From: Climacium dendroides
Lineage: Eukaryota > Streptophyta > Bryopsida > Hypnales > Climaciaceae
Direction: 5' to 3'
Assembly: GCA_950106755.1 (NCBI GenBank)
Contig: OX467082.1
Span: 32,922,001-32,986,000, forward strand
DNA length: 64,000 nt
Numbering within the stretch: the first letter of the stretch is position 1; each line of letters begins with the position of its first letter. Positions 1 to 12,606 of this stretch are shown one piece after another. The notes beneath the pieces are model-generated. The model had not been told where the DNA came from. It ran no database searches and was given only the letters and a program-made list of their open reading frames with translations. Both the position numbers and the translations under genes were made by a program.

Positions 1-130
1 TGATTGGACAAAATTGAAATCAATCCAAACACATTTTCACCAAGAGGCCAAGCTAATTTAGCAGAATGAATTTTTTATTCAAAAAAGACATAATTTGACA
101 TGGCTTTAGCTCGATGAATTGGATGCATCT

Positions 131-830
131 AAAATGGAAAGCCGATTCTTGGCCTTGAGGCCAATGTCAAATTTTAATTTTAAAAAATTCTTTTATAAAA
201 TAATATTTTTTCAACAAATCAAATTCATTGGATTTTGTACCAAGCCTCTAGGTGTAAAGTAGCCTCAACAAGAGAAAAAGGACTAAAATCTTTTAGGTGC
301 TATTACATTGGTTTGGCTTCTTGGCCTCAAGACCTTTAAATATGGAAGAATTGGTCCCCCATTACAATTTTATTCTAATGAGAGGTTGAAGATCATGGCC
401 TTAAGTCTAAAAAGGGTTGAAATTTTGTGCAATCACCTCGAGGAGAATTGGCCAGGCCTCTAGGTTTTACTAAACTAGTCTAAATTCTTGGCCTCAAAGC
501 CTTTTCATATAGGAAAATTGATCCCTGTCCTAATCTTATTTCAATGAATAGTTGAAGATGATCTTAAGCCTGAAAAGGAATGAAATTTTGTGCAATCACC
601 TCGAGGAGAATTGGCCAGGCCTCTAGGTTTTACTAAACTAGTCTAAATTCTTGGCCTCAAAGCCTTTCCATATAGGAAAATTGGCCCCTGTCCTAATCTT
701 ATTTCAATGAATAGTTGAAGATGATCTTAAGCCTAAAAAGGGATGAAATTTTGTGCAATTGGCCTCCAGTGGAACTGGTCTAGCCTCTAGGTGTAAAGGG
801 TTGGGATGAACTGACCCCTCACTTTTCCCA
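131..830. repeat. Tandem repeat, 163-bp unit
   Basis: Two nearly identical 163-bp units lie at 431-593 and 594-756. Each starts AATCACCTCGAGGAGAATTG and contains the phrases CTTGGCCTCAAAGCC and GTTGAAGATGATCTTAAGCC. A clearly related but more diverged unit precedes them at about 268-430. Partial sequence with the same CTTGGCCT and GCCTCTAGGT motifs lies on both sides, from about 131 and up to about 830. No open frame runs through the array. The high identity of the two central units points to recent unequal exchange or slippage, and the flanking units show that the array is older. Confidence 0.85.
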
Positions 831-1491
831 CCTAAGGTCATTTCAGGGATGCATGTAAAAAAAACAAGCCCCCCTATTTTGTACTTGATAAATTTACCAA
901 CTTCCTAGGTAATTTGGGTCCTCTATTTAAAAATATATGAATTCAAAATTTGAAAATTTTATCATGTGTGGAAAATTAAAAAATTTAAGCATTTTCCCTC
1001 ATAAAGTGGCCCTACTATTATGTGCCTCTTACCTCCTAATTTTTTTTAATTTTTTTTGTCTCTAAACAAAAATACTGTAAGCTTAATACGGTACATCCAA
1101 TAAAATCATTTCCAACGTCCTTCTCAAGATTTTGAACAGCAGAAGGCCAATTATAAAGTTCCGTGCTGGGTGGCCCAAGGCCTTCTGACATGTCCAGCTT
1201 CCTCAGCCACGTACCGACCAACCCCTACAACATCTACGAAAACTACCCTCAAAACCTAGACGAAAACATCTACCAAACTCACCACATCTACCCAGGAGAA
1301 ACACCAAGCTCTCGCCCTCTTCTGCCTTCCTGCCAAGCTTCTCTTCCACCTCCTTTATTATTCTATTGTCCATCACTCTCACACGCCATTGCCGAATTCC
1401 TGCAGAGCTTGATTATAAACTCCAGAGCTCGCAGGGTTTCCTCCTTGTGTGAGGGAGGCCGCTGGCGGGCGTTGCAAGGGCCATTCATCAG
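831..1491 (+). promoter_or_regulatory. Upstream region and probable 5' leader of CUE-family gene
   Basis: AT-rich up to about 1030, then shifts to a CT-rich, lower-AT sequence (about 1160-1490) typical of a plant promoter and 5' leader. No convincing TATA box at a sensible distance was found. The stretch ends in CATCAG/GTGAGT, a consensus 5' splice site at 1491/1492. The short frame at 1163-1495 has no recognisable features and is treated as leader. Confidence 0.4.
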
Positions 1492-2014
1492 GTGAGTGCT
1501 CAGGCTATGGAGATTGTTTTGGGGGCTTCTGAGATGGCCGGTGGAGGAAATGGGGAGGGTTAGGGTTTGGCGGTTGTTCTCCGCATTGGAATCGGTTAGG
1601 GGGTTTGATAGTTGGAGCGTTGATCCGGATTTCGATGTCTTGTTTGGTTTGTTTGTTCTTTGGGTGATGAGAGAATTTCCGCGAATTGCGGTGGGTAGGA
1701 GGACGTTTGTTCAATTGGTGGAGTTTTTTCGCTTTGGGGGGAGCTGGGAAGTGTCATCTTGTGTGTTTTACTTTGCTTGATGCTCATCTATCGATGTGTG
1801 TTGGATTTTTGGGCGCGACAGGCGGTCTGTTGTGGGCGGCGATCGTCGCGTGGAGGGTCGATTCTTGAGTTGGACGGTGATTGCGTGTGACCGAGGCGTT
1901 TGTGTGCCGTAATTGGGGGAGTGGGACGGTTCTCTTTGGATGTGCGGAGGCATTTGTTGAGATTCTTAGATCTGGAATCGGGTTCTGGGATTTTGCTACT
2001 ACTTTGGTTCACAG
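1492..2014 (+). other. Probable 5'UTR intron of CUE-family gene
   Basis: The donor GTGAGT at 1492 and the acceptor TTCACAG ending at 2014 bracket a GT-rich stretch. It lies directly upstream of the ATG at 2082 with no good coding potential. Leader introns of this size are common in plant genes. The call rests only on splice consensus and position, and other acceptors are possible. Confidence 0.45.
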
Positions 2015-2081
2015 GAATTGTGGGAGGGGAACCCTAAGGGGGAGTTGGGAGGAGTTAGGGTTACGAGGCAATTGGCGCACA

Positions 2082-2678
2082 ATGTCTGCGGCGGTGATTC
2101 GGAAGCGGTCGCATTTTGAGGAGCAGCAAAGCTCGCCTCCGAGAAGCAAGCGTCTGCGTCCCGCACTTAGTGGATCGCCTGTGCGGTCTCCGAATCACGC
2201 CGAAAGGGTTTCTTTTGCAAATGTAGCGGAGGTTGCAACGACGAGCCACTGCGACATTGGTCCAACCGAGACGGAAGGATGGGTGGAGCATTTGGTGAAG
2301 GAGATGCTGAACGCCAGGGACTTGAACGACGCTCATGTGCGGGGGAAGCTGGCGCTGGAAGCTGTTGAGAATGCGGTGGCCTCTCGATCCACCATTGCCA
2401 TGGAGGAATTGCAGAAAGAGAATGCCGATTTGAAAGAGAAGATGCAGGTGATGCTTCGTGAAGGTCATATTCTCAAACGGGCAGTGGCGATCCAACACGA
2501 ACGGCAGCAAGAACATGAGGGTCGAACCCGGGAGTTGCAACAGGCGAAGCAAGTGATTGGGCAGTACCAGGAACAAGTGCGGTCCTTGGAATTGAACAAT
2601 TACACTCTGAGGATGCACTTGCGCATGGCTCAAGATGCGAGCTCGATGCCTGGACGTTATCATCCAGATGTTTATTGA
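2082..2678 (+). CDS. CUE-family plant protein lacking the CUE domain
   Basis: Intronless frame of 198 residues. The N-terminus (MSAAV.RKRS.FEE..SSPP.SKR.R) and the C-terminal two thirds closely resemble the plant family annotated as 'ubiquitin system component CUE protein'. Visible hallmarks are WVEHLVKEML near residue 80, a long coiled coil at about residues 105-175 (LKRAVAIQHERQ, then QVIGQYQEQVRSLELNNYTLRMHL), and the family's closing motif PGRYHPDVY. As I remember the family, a CUE domain that binds ubiquitin sits between the SPP/KR leader and the WV.LLVKEM block. Here only about 35 polar residues separate them and no CUE-like helices are visible. I chose ATG 2082 because family similarity starts there. 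The frame is open up to 1881, but that part looks like leader. Function is unknown, and loss of ubiquitin binding is an inference. Confidence 0.8.
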   Translation: MSAAVIRKRSHFEEQQSSPPRSKRLRPALSGSPVRSPNHAERVSFANVAEVATTSHCDIGPTETEGWVEHLVKEMLNARDLNDAHVRGKLALEAVENAVASRSTIAMEELQKENADLKEKMQVMLREGHILKRAVAIQHERQQEHEGRTRELQQAKQVIGQYQEQVRSLELNNYTLRMHLRMAQDASSMPGRYHPDVY

Positions 2679-3578
2679 TCCGGAACTTATGTCGTTTCAT
2701 CATTCTCCAGGTATACCCGCTACTTCGAAGCATTGCAACGATGGTCAGCTAGGTTTTCGTTCATGGTAGCAGATTTTAAGACATGCCATGTGGGCGATTG
2801 GAGGTGGAGGCCAATGCTTTGCTGTCAACACAGTTGGGTTCATATTCATATGTTATTGATATGAGTTGTATCGCCTATGCAGACGGGTTACAGTACTAGG
2901 GTTGTATTTGGAGTAGGATAGTTGAGTGGGAGAGACAGACCTGCTCACAGGCTTCAAACGCCATTGGATGGATGGACCTGGGTACATATGTCAAGTTGGA
3001 TTGACTTGCAACGAAATGACTTCCGTCGGACATCGCGGAGGAACTTCGAATCTGGTGATCCTCCCTTGATCTCTTCTGCCGGGCTGCAGAACTGGAAAAC
3101 AACACTTTCCAAGCAGCAGCTAGTTCAGCTCATACTGCTGCTATATTGTAGCCATCCTTTTATAATTAGGTGTTCAAAATTCCAAATCTTGAAACTGAAG
3201 ACGTGATATTAGAAGTACACAGGAAGGAATGGCAGTGTATTGAAGGGGTTTTGCCTTTCATTTCAGTCGAAACCTTTAATTTTTCCTTTCAAATTTGAAA
3301 CGAATTTTTCATGCATGAAAGGCAAGAATTATGGCAAACCTTCATACACAGGCTATTGATATGGTTGTCAGAGTTGCACCCAACTTGTGCTTTGCCGTTC
3401 AACCAAGTTAGAAGGTTCTTTGGGGATTTCAATTTAAGAGTTTTGTAAAGCTGGATCTCTCCTTTTGACTTGTGTAGTAGGCTTGGCTTCCCAGGTCCTC
3501 TTGCTTCTGTGCAAATATAGCCTTCTCGACTTTTCTCACGGCCGCCCGCGACCTTTCTCCATGTAGTTGCTAATTCTA
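2679..3578 (+). other. Downstream region of CUE-family gene (3'UTR/flank)
   Basis: Mixed-composition DNA after the TGA at 2676-2678. Short frames, such as 2922-3206, show no domain or codon signature. No clear AATAAA signal was found, so the transcript end is undefined. It is probably 3'UTR followed by spacer. Confidence 0.3.
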
Positions 3579-3649
3579 TGCATGTATTTTGCTGCTCTGT
3601 GCATATATTTTGCTGCTCTGTGCATGTGTTTTGCTGCTCTGTGCATGCT
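3579..3649. repeat. 21-bp tandem repeat, three copies
   Basis: Units start at 3579, 3600 and 3621, each of the form TGCATRTRTTTTGCTGCTCTG, and a partial fourth starts at 3642. The period is exactly 21 bp, so the unit is a multiple of three and stays open in one frame. The resulting peptide (CAYILLL-like) is low-complexity and not considered coding. Confidence 0.8.
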
Positions 3650-3966
3650 ACCGGTATTGTAATTCATGCCTCCTCTTCCTCTTGGTCAGTAGAGTTGCAG
3701 TATTTCATTCTAAACCAGTAGGAGGTGACTACTGTTTTGCTTTTCTCTGTACTTTTTTCTTGCGAATAGCACTCAGACCTTTTGGATTGCGTGTGAGCTT
3801 CAAAGTTGCCTATCAGCTATTACCACCATTACTAAAGTGAGTTGCAATCCATTGGTGGTGTGCACAGTTTTTGAGGATATGAAATTGGATTTGATCGAGA
3901 ACCATCTTCGATTTGATATCCAATTTAACCCATTTGGTTGAAATCTCCCCAAAACATAACTGAGCA

Positions 3967-4093
3967 GGGTTAAAGCAACAGTCCTTCCAAGTGTGCACAA
4001 CAAATAGTTTAGAATGCAAAGGTGAGCGTAGGGCTGAAGCAACAGTCCTTCACGTGTGCACAACAAATAGTTAAGAATGCAAAGGTGAGCGTA
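3967..4093. repeat. 63/64-bp tandem duplication
   Basis: Two adjacent copies at 3967-4030 and 4031-4093 share GCAACAGTCCTTC, GTGCACAACAAATAGTT and AGAATGCAAAGGTGAGCGTA. They differ at a few positions. No gene crosses them. Confidence 0.85.
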
Positions 4094-4150
4094 GGGTCTT
4101 TGCAAGATAAAGTGAATTGTGGCTCAATTTTATTCAGTTTTGCCAAGAAT

Positions 4151-6255
4151 ATTAAAGGTTAATCCTGGAGCGCTCCGACGTCCATTTTTTTGAACGATGA
4201 ACAGGTTGAAGTTTTTGTTTCTGTCTTGTTCCTGCTTGGATGAAAGTCATCCTAATTTTGGGTGATACTTTATCAAGTTCTTGTCTTATTTAATGGTTGG
4301 ATTTGGTGTTACCAGGATACAAATTTTTCTAAAATTACAAATGCTGAAGTGTGTCAAGTGGTCAAAACTAGGTTAGCAAAAATGAGGTCATAGATGTAAA
4401 GAACACAAAAATTTCAAAAAATCACCATGTCAAGAGAACCTATTCCAATAAGTTTTGCTCAAAAAATGATAATATTTTGCTTGAAATCAAATTTTGAAGG
4501 AGTTTTGAAATTTTCCTTTCCAAATTTATAGAAAAGTATTGGTGATAGCATTGGTGAATCTAATCATACAAATGGAATCTAAAATTCAAAGTCTACAACT
4601 TTTCTTTGTATATCACTTCTAAAATATTCTTCCAAATAGCACTTTATAATGATTTTCTCCAAATCGTCAATTCTTGAGAAGAGTCCAAATGTTCCAAAGT
4701 TAAATGATGAATCTCTCCTTATCAAAATAGATATCAATAATATAGGTGATACTTACATATTTTGTAGTGAAAACACATGTAGGCATCCTATAGTCTATAG
4801 TCAGGATATTTGAATTTTGGAATATCTAAATATAGAATAGATTACATCTGGCTAATAATAAATATGGCACAAAGAAAAATATGGCTCTAGTTCCATGTAA
4901 ACTATTTCTCATATCTTGCATTCAATCGTCATTTAATCTTGCTTAGTAGTAATCAATTATACCATTTTTCATTTCATGTCATGCATTCAAACATCATTCA
5001 ATCTTGTTCATTGGTAATCAATTATACCAATTTTCATATCAATTTTCATATACCACCTTAAAATGCATATGGTGCTACTTTGTTGCATTTAAATGGTTTC
5101 AGATGAGCAATCTGTGGTGAAGAGCAACTATTTTTCATTCAATTTATATTTTGAGAGTTATTTGAATGTGTGTGCACTAGATGTTGAAGGAAATCATGTT
5201 ATTGAAGTATTATTGGCTATTTTACAAATGAGGTTTTTTAAAATAGATGAAAAAGGATGCCTTTTTAGTGTATTTTGGCAACTTGTACTTCCTCATCCTT
5301 GATTTGAATTTTAACCATAAAAATTATTTTTTGTGGGATTTGAGTTCAACTAACGTAATGCAACTTACAAAATATTTTTTCTATTCTAATTTGAAAATTT
5401 GAAAATTTCTTACAATTGAATTTTGGACCTATAACTATTGTTTAATAATTTTTAATTATAGAATAATATGGAATTTGGTTTAAATTATATATATATATAT
5501 ATATTCTTCACTATTTCTTCAAAAATTCATGATAATTTTAAATTTTTACAAAATATTCTAAAAAATTTATGACTTGTAGAAGACATGTGATTTCTTCTTT
5601 GAAAAATAAAATAAAAGAATTATTAATTAGTGCCTAGCAAAATAGAATACAGAAAACAAAGGATATTGAGGACTAACTTATAACTCAATATCCTTTACAA
5701 TGGGTTCTATTATGTAGGTGTTAAAGAGTTTTTGTTTTCCTAGTTTATTTTAAAAACTGATGATAAACTTTTAGCATCTTGGGGGTGTATGCTAAATCCT
5801 TAAAGTACGCAACTTTCTAGTTGGAAGAAACTTTGGAAAAAGTTGTAGAATTGAATTCAAATCCAATGACAACATGCTTGTCATCTATTTCATCTATTTT
5901 CTCTCATATATACAACTTCATTCAACAATGGAGGCAAGTGTCACCTAAGTTTATATATGCAAAAAATAATACCAATAGTTTAGATTCATTCAGTGTGTAT
6001 TTCAATATAAATTTAAATATGTTTCAACCCATTGTTGATCTTCTTGTTGAATCTCCTCAATTGTGTCAAATTTCAAAGTTAGTATCTTCTTCATTTTAGA
6101 CATGTTTGTAGAATATTTGACAACTAATATTAATCCCTAAAGTCCCAAGAGTTCCCTTGGGGGATTCTTCAAGGTTTGACAAATACCTATGATCTCAATT
6201 TTTGACAAGATTTTTTGAAACCATTTTTCAAGATAAAAAGACTGATTAGCTTTCT
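4151..6255. other. AT-rich spacer without recognisable genes
   Basis: Short frames only (5093-5302 and 5821-6099 have no domain features). The stretch holds an (AT)n run at about 5489-5506 and one TTAATCCCTAAAG motif at about 6130 that belongs to the dispersed CCCCTAAAG family. Nothing else is supported. Confidence 0.5.
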
Positions 6256-6874
6256 AACCCCTAAATGCCCAAGGCCTATTTTGAGCTTCTTGGAATTTAC
6301 TCTAAATTGAACAAAATGCCAACATTTTGATAAGTTGCATCAATTTTTTGGATTTGTAACCATACAAATTCAAACTAAATATGTTAGAGATCTTATAGGA
6401 AAAGAAAACACAACAATATCACTTATGGAGTGAAAGATTATAATGTTTGACCATGAGGGTGTTAAGGCTATGAAAATCTTTCAACTCTCTTTTTGCATGT
6501 CAAATCTAAAAAGTTGGTGACCAAAAAAAATACAAGGTTAAAGGGCCTAACATGTATAACCCCAATCAATTTATAGCTTCTTAAAATCTATTCTATAATT
6601 TTTTTAAATGAATTTTGAATGTGATTTTTTCTCAAAGATCTAGTGTATTTAAGGCTCATTTCCAAAAGCTCTCAACACTACAAGAAGTCAAGATTGCAAT
6701 GGGTGAATAGAAAAATCACAATCAATCAATTTCAAAATTGAATTTTTGATAGTAAAATCAGACTTCAAAAGATTTTTTCAAAAATATAAACTACTAAAAA
6801 AAACTTGGTTAGGTTTTATTTAACTTAAAAGTTTTGCAAACACCAAATTTTAGTGCCTCAGGCATTTAGGGGTT
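6256..6874. mobile_element. Terminal-inverted-repeat element, CCCCTAAA family
   Basis: The left end AACCCCTAAATGCCCAAGGC and the right end read in reverse complement (AACCCCTAAATGCCTGAGGC) match at 18 of 20 positions. They bound 619 bp of non-coding AT-rich DNA. This is the structure of a MITE or other non-autonomous DNA transposon. The target duplication is not clear (TTCT before, GAGA after). The same terminus recurs at a dozen places in the window, many with TTAA immediately outside. Confidence 0.65.
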
Positions 6875-7111
6875 GAGAATATAATTTTTTATATATTTCA
6901 ATTGGTGTTGAGGAACAAAATTATGCCATAGTAAGTCCAAAACAAGTTAGGGCGGGCTATAAAAAATTTGAAATATTTAAAAAATATATCCTTATAAATT
7001 ATATTTTTTTCTATGTGGAAAGATTTGATTCATTCTATTTGGATAAGTGATGTGAAAGTTATGAAGCTTCTTGTTTTGTAGGAAATTTTAGCGAATTCTA
7101 AAAAAATAATG

Positions 7112-7179
7112 TATTGGATTCATTTGTGAACTCAATTTTAACAAATTAAAAAAAAATAGTTGTACAAATGAATCCAATA
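7112..7179. repeat. Short inverted repeat (hairpin)
   Basis: TATTGGATTCATTTGT at 7112-7127 is perfectly complementary in reverse to ACAAATGAATCCAATA at 7164-7179, with a 36-base spacer. It could be an old fold-back fragment. No gene is adjacent. Confidence 0.7.
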
Positions 7180-8370
7180 GAACAATCCCACAATTGGGAT
7201 TAGTGTATTTCAATTCCATCTTAAAGCTATCAACAATTTATTTTTTCTTTCTATCTCATACCTACTTTGACTTAACAATTATTTAAAAGATAAAAATCAA
7301 AGGGGGATGGATTTTTTTTCCAAACTCTCAATTCAATTTTTCAACATAAATTTATTTAAATTCACAATTTGCAGTACAAAAATATTTAAGTTAAGAGGAT
7401 TAAAAGCCATATAGTCTAGTTAGGCTAAGAATAAAAATAATTGTTTTTTTCATTATAAAAAGCTTATATCTTGTCATCAATATCATCAAAGTTTCTGAAG
7501 TTTCTTCCAAACACTCTCATACTAGTCTATAGCAAGATCCTACAATCTATACAATCTATACAAAACAAATGTTTAAAAAATATTTTATTTGTATTAAAAA
7601 TGGCAATTTTGAGTGTTTTTTGATGAAAAAAAATAGCTTTGGAACTTTAGAGGTTAAATAGAATATTTGGTCTCTTAAATTATATTGTAGAGAAATTTCA
7701 ATCCAATTCAGTGTTATGTATAACTTCTCTTGCAAACAATAATGATCTAATAGTCATTTGATTTGTCTACCATATCAATTTCTTGCTCCACACTCTACCT
7801 TGATCACTTTTGATCATCTCTTTGGCATTGAAGAAGAACATAAATTTATAATAGTTTGGGAGTGTGTCCTAGTTGTTGTAGTTTTTATTTATTTGGGAGG
7901 AGTGTTTAATTGAAATGGCCTATTGTGATATTGATATTGATATTGTTTTTAGAATTTTTCATAAACTTGAGACTCTTTATATTTTTTTGAAATCCTAAAG
8001 TCGTCAAAAATATGGGATATATATATATTCAATAAACATATTTGTTTTCTTATTCACCTATGAATACATCTCTAAAATTGTTTTCTTGTACTTATTCTGG
8101 GAGACGTGATCAATTGAAATAGCTTGCTTGACTCTTTTGGATGAATAGTGGAAGGACCCAAAAAAAACTAACGAATTCATTGTATCTCCAAGTTTACTCA
8201 ACTCCTAGCATTTTTTTATATACATGTAACAATATTTTTTTCTTTGTGTGCCTATGGTGTCTCAAAGCTTATTAGATAGGTTTGAGATGAAGTTTTCTTA
8301 CCAGTAATTTCATAGGTTTTCAATGAGGAGCCAAAACTTTTTTGACTGTACTGTGCTGTAAGGTGGGCAT

Positions 8371-9176
8371 CCCCTAAACTACCATTGTGCCTAGTTACTA
8401 TTCCCTTTGTCCTTCTAAACTGCCATTTCTATAGCAAAGAGTAAAAAAAATTGAATTTTTTTATATGTCTAAACATAGAATTTTACACCTAACTAGTACA
8501 AAAATGTGTGAAAAAATTTCAGAAATTTTGACCACATAGATTGCAAGATATTTGTGTTTAAAGTGAAAATAAACAAGTTTTTCAACCTATTGCAGGATTA
8601 GATTTTTTGACTTTGAACCTAGTTCTTAACTTAAATTTTTTGCACTAGAAAGTTTTGAACTTTAAATATTTATGGTGGAGAAATGAATTGAGTTTCTAGG
8701 GAAAAAAATTTTTAAAAACTTAATTTTCATTTTTAAAAAATTATTAAGTAGAAGTAGATATGAAATAGAAGGATAATTTAAATTATTAGTATCTCAAAAA
8801 TGGAATTAAAATGCACTAATTCCAATGGTGAGATTGTCTTAGGAAGAAAAATAAACCATGTAGACCTTTTCCTTTGAAAAATTATAAAAATTTCATTCAG
8901 AAATGAATCCTATAAGTTATTTTTTCAAGAAGATGCGCTAATTACCCAAGAAACAAGATTGTCCATAACTTTCTCATAACAAATCCAAATGGAATGAGTC
9001 AAAGCTTTTTATATAGGAAAAAATATAATCTATGAGAAAAAATTCAAAAAAAAATTCAAATTTTGAATTTTTTTTTGTTGCCCCCTCTCCCTTGTTTTGA
9101 GCTTATTTGGACATAACTTTTGTTCCCAAGTACCAAATGCCATTTGTCCCCTAAAGGGATAATGGTCTTTTAGGGG
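8371..9176. mobile_element. Likely CCCCTAAA-family element
   Basis: The left end CCCCTAAACTACCATT and the right end (GGTCTTTTAGGGGTTAA on the plus strand) are imperfect inverted repeats. The interior is non-coding and related along much of its length to 15.92-17.15 kb. Shared landmarks include GATTGCAAGATATTTGTGTT and AAAAAATTATTAAGT.GAAGTAG. A second internal CCCCTAAAGGG motif lies at 9148. Treated as a degenerate non-autonomous element; the ends are approximate. Confidence 0.45.
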
Positions 9177-11640
9177 TTAACTATATTTTTAGTCTTTGTA
9201 TGAATGATACATGCATTCAAGAACCAATATTAATCCATCTCCTGAATCTATGCAAAATCTCTAGCTTTGATGCCATTGTTTATGCACCCCGAATCCATGT
9301 GAAAAGTATCCGCATATTTGAGCATCGTTTGTAAATGCTACCAGTTTGTCATTTTTGATGACTTAAATGTTGGTGGCAACAATGGGATTCTAGACATATC
9401 TACTCCCAATCTAAAGACCTACAACAAGGAAAATTGCCCTTTTTTATGAACAAATCTTCAGAGCACCCAAATAGTCACCGAATTCATCGTCAACACAACT
9501 GTTTGAGAAAGCAACACATATAAGGTACCTCATATAGACAAGGCCAAGCTTGCTAGGAGAGGAATGCTCCTTGATTGCTTGCCACTTGCCCCCACGTCAT
9601 CATTTAATACAACCAACACTTACTCAACAATGGAACCCATGAAACATAGCTTTTTAGTGAGACACGAATTGTGCCAGATTTGGAGGTTTTTTAGAAGAAC
9701 AAAAAGAATATCATTAAATTTGTCAAATATTCATATTTTCTTATTGGCAAGTGAAAGAAGGTTCCAACACACTAAAGAACATGGCATATATTTAAATACT
9801 TTATACAAAAGTTATGAAGAGTCAAAGTTTATTTTTTGGTAGATTGATTCTAAAATCATTTTACCCCCAAATGCTTGATTTTGGAAATTTACATATTATT
9901 TTTTTAAATGTACCTAGAGTGATGATGTTGGTCTTGCCCATTTGGGGTGCCCACTGCCCACCTTACCTTGAAGGGATGGTAACATCTGCGGGTTAAAACA
10001 CTGGCTATAACATCATGTCAGTTTTTACAGCCACGTGTACAAAGTTAAATGGTTGTGCGTATCATGTACCCTTCAATAATTTTACTGTGGGGGCACCCTG
10101 TGAAGGGGACAATGCTGACTTGAGGGAGGGGAAATTGCAAATGAAAATGGCACATGGCAACTTCCAATTTCCCAGCTTTTTGAGTGATTGAAAAGACAAA
10201 AAAAAAATTCCTCAAGAAGCTATGAATGAAGTCTTGTCCTTCTCGTGGGCATGTCTAAGACATGCACTACTCAAATTGTGACACCTACAATTGAACCAAA
10301 AAAGTGTCACAAAATTTTAGATATTGATTACACAACATGCAAGGTAACTACACCTTAAATTGCACGCTTTCTAAAACTGTGCAAGTTAGATTCTTGCCTA
10401 AAATGTACTTCTGCTATTCATGAGAGTCAAGTCCATGGTTGGTTACCCTAAACTCTATTTTCAACACTTTAAAAATTTGTAGTTTATTCATATGGTGTCC
10501 AAAAAAGTGCATTCTTAGAGAGTCTAAATTTTTTTTTGGCTTCCAACAAAATCCCACCAAAAATAATTGTAATATAATAATGGCAACCATGTTGAATTGC
10601 TTATTTGTGCAATTTTAGGTGTAGTTACCTTAGGCAATCAAAACATGAATCTGAATCACTCATGAAAGCCTAGTGAGTCTATGAAAGTCTAGTGAGTCTA
10701 TGAGAACCTAGTATTAGTCATTGAATTTATAAGAACCTAAAGACAATACTTTGAAAATTCATAATTTTTATTTAGACGGTGCTCAAATTAATACAATGTT
10801 GAACTCTGTCTAATGTTGTGAGTAAGATCTAATAACTTATATTATGTTTGGTAGTAAAAAAAATATGTTCAATTGTGATTAGTGATGATTATAGGTGTGC
10901 ATACTTCAAGAGAATTCACACCCTTCCTCTCCAAATCCTGACACACCAAAATTTAATTTGACAAATGTACTATTTATTATGAACGCGTGTCAACAGTATT
11001 AAAAAAAATAGTGTTCAAAGATGTTGGTGGCCTTGCCGTAAATTGCTTTTGGGGGTAGGAAAAGAAAATTTAAAGATGAATAAGAGCATTCATTGTGAGC
11101 TTCATCTAAAATTGGACAAATGTTGAAGTCTTTTGCACTACTAGAAATGCTCTTTGTGATTAAGATAGAATCTAATATTTAGGCAAAGTGTATGTTTATA
11201 ATCGGTATAGCATGTTGAGGAATCAGTATAGCTTGTTGCTATTACATAACACCCATACATGCCAAATTTGAATTGTTTTATTGTCTCAAAATTTTAGAAT
11301 ATTCACCCCAAGAGAATCCTCCACGATCTATTGTTAAATCTCTTGATTATTATGTGTATATAATATAGAAGACTTATCAACCTTTATCTTTAGAGGTCAA
11401 CAAATCATTGTACGTATATACACAATATAAAATCCCATGAATTTTTTACTAAGTCTTTAAATACAATTGTCTATTCTTATACATTGAGTACTACAACATG
11501 ATGATGTATTCAATTGTCTACTTGGCAATATATATAAATTTGACAATGAAGCCAAAAATTGGCATCTCTGAATATAAAGAATAAATATAAAAGCAAATTA
11601 TGAACTATTCTTGGAACTTTTTTAAGGTTGAATTGACTCT
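9177..11640. other. AT-rich spacer without recognisable genes
   Basis: Short frames at 9564-9842 and 9814-9996 carry no motif and differ in composition from the real genes of the window. Small imperfect repeats occur near 10660-10720 (TAGTGAGTCTATGA). No RNA gene or element ends were identified. Confidence 0.4.
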
Positions 11641-12606
11641 TCTTTGTCAATCACAACTTATGAAACTTGTTAGCATACAGATTATATGCTCATTGTTCAA
11701 AGTGTCAATATATGTTTGTATGTTTGTACACTGCATGAACAGACTGCAGTGACTAAGGCTGTGCAACATTGCAAAGTCGTTTCGCATGCGCATAAAGTTG
11801 CCTTTCCGTGTGGTCGCCATGAGCGTCAGATTTCGGAAGAAAGCGATTCTGAAGCACACAATGACTGAGCTTTCTCAAGACCTTTGCATATTAAAACAAT
11901 AGACAAGATCATAAAAGTAAGTTTTTCACCTGAGTCAAAAAGTTACAACGCGAACCTCAAAGATGAACGACAACAAAGTTCTTCAACCTCGATCTGCGAA
12001 ACTTATGCGATTCTGAAAGAACAACAGCTTTATGCGGTCAGCTGTATTGCCTACTTGCCTTAAGCCGAGAAAGGGGATTCAGAAGCAAGAAGTGTAATGA
12101 ATCTGGTCTTCACAAGCATTGATCACTTCTCACGTACTCGATCCCCTTGCCATACTCAACATTCAATCCATACTGGAGATGTATTCACTATCCATGTTCA
12201 CCAAGCACAGGAAACATTCTCAAGAATGGCTCTTCAATTAGAGTGACAGCATCTTTCATGTAATGAACATGGAGATATCAATGAGTTCACATAAGAGGAA
12301 CAGATCACAGCGACAGGCTCCACTGTCAGACTGTTCGTCTCTGTATCCCAGGCACTTCGATCTCATCAGTATGTACCAGATGAACTGTACACACATTGAT
12401 CATTCTATCTATGGCGACTCTCGCCCGAATAAAAATCTGTACATGGAGCGCAATTGAGATCATTCTTGCTACGGAATCCGAGCTAAGATCGATGTATACA
12501 CGGCAAGAATCTTTCGTCGTCATCTCCACATTCGAAAGTCGTAGCTCCGCCCCTGCCTCATCGCTCCACAAAATGATGTGCTGTATATTTTACAGAAGTA
12601 CAAATT
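11641..12606. other. Mixed-composition region downstream of candidate small gene
   Basis: Less AT-rich than the spacers on either side, with overlapping short frames on both strands, for example 12326-12571 minus. None shows a domain. If the small minus-strand frame at 12607-12795 is a gene, this stretch would contain its 3' transcript region. No polyadenylation signal was identified. Confidence 0.3.

Noticed and set aside
1163..1495. 110-codon frame upstream of the CUE-family gene.
   Set aside because: Pro/Ser-rich without any motif, and it runs through a consensus splice donor. It fits 5' leader sequence better.
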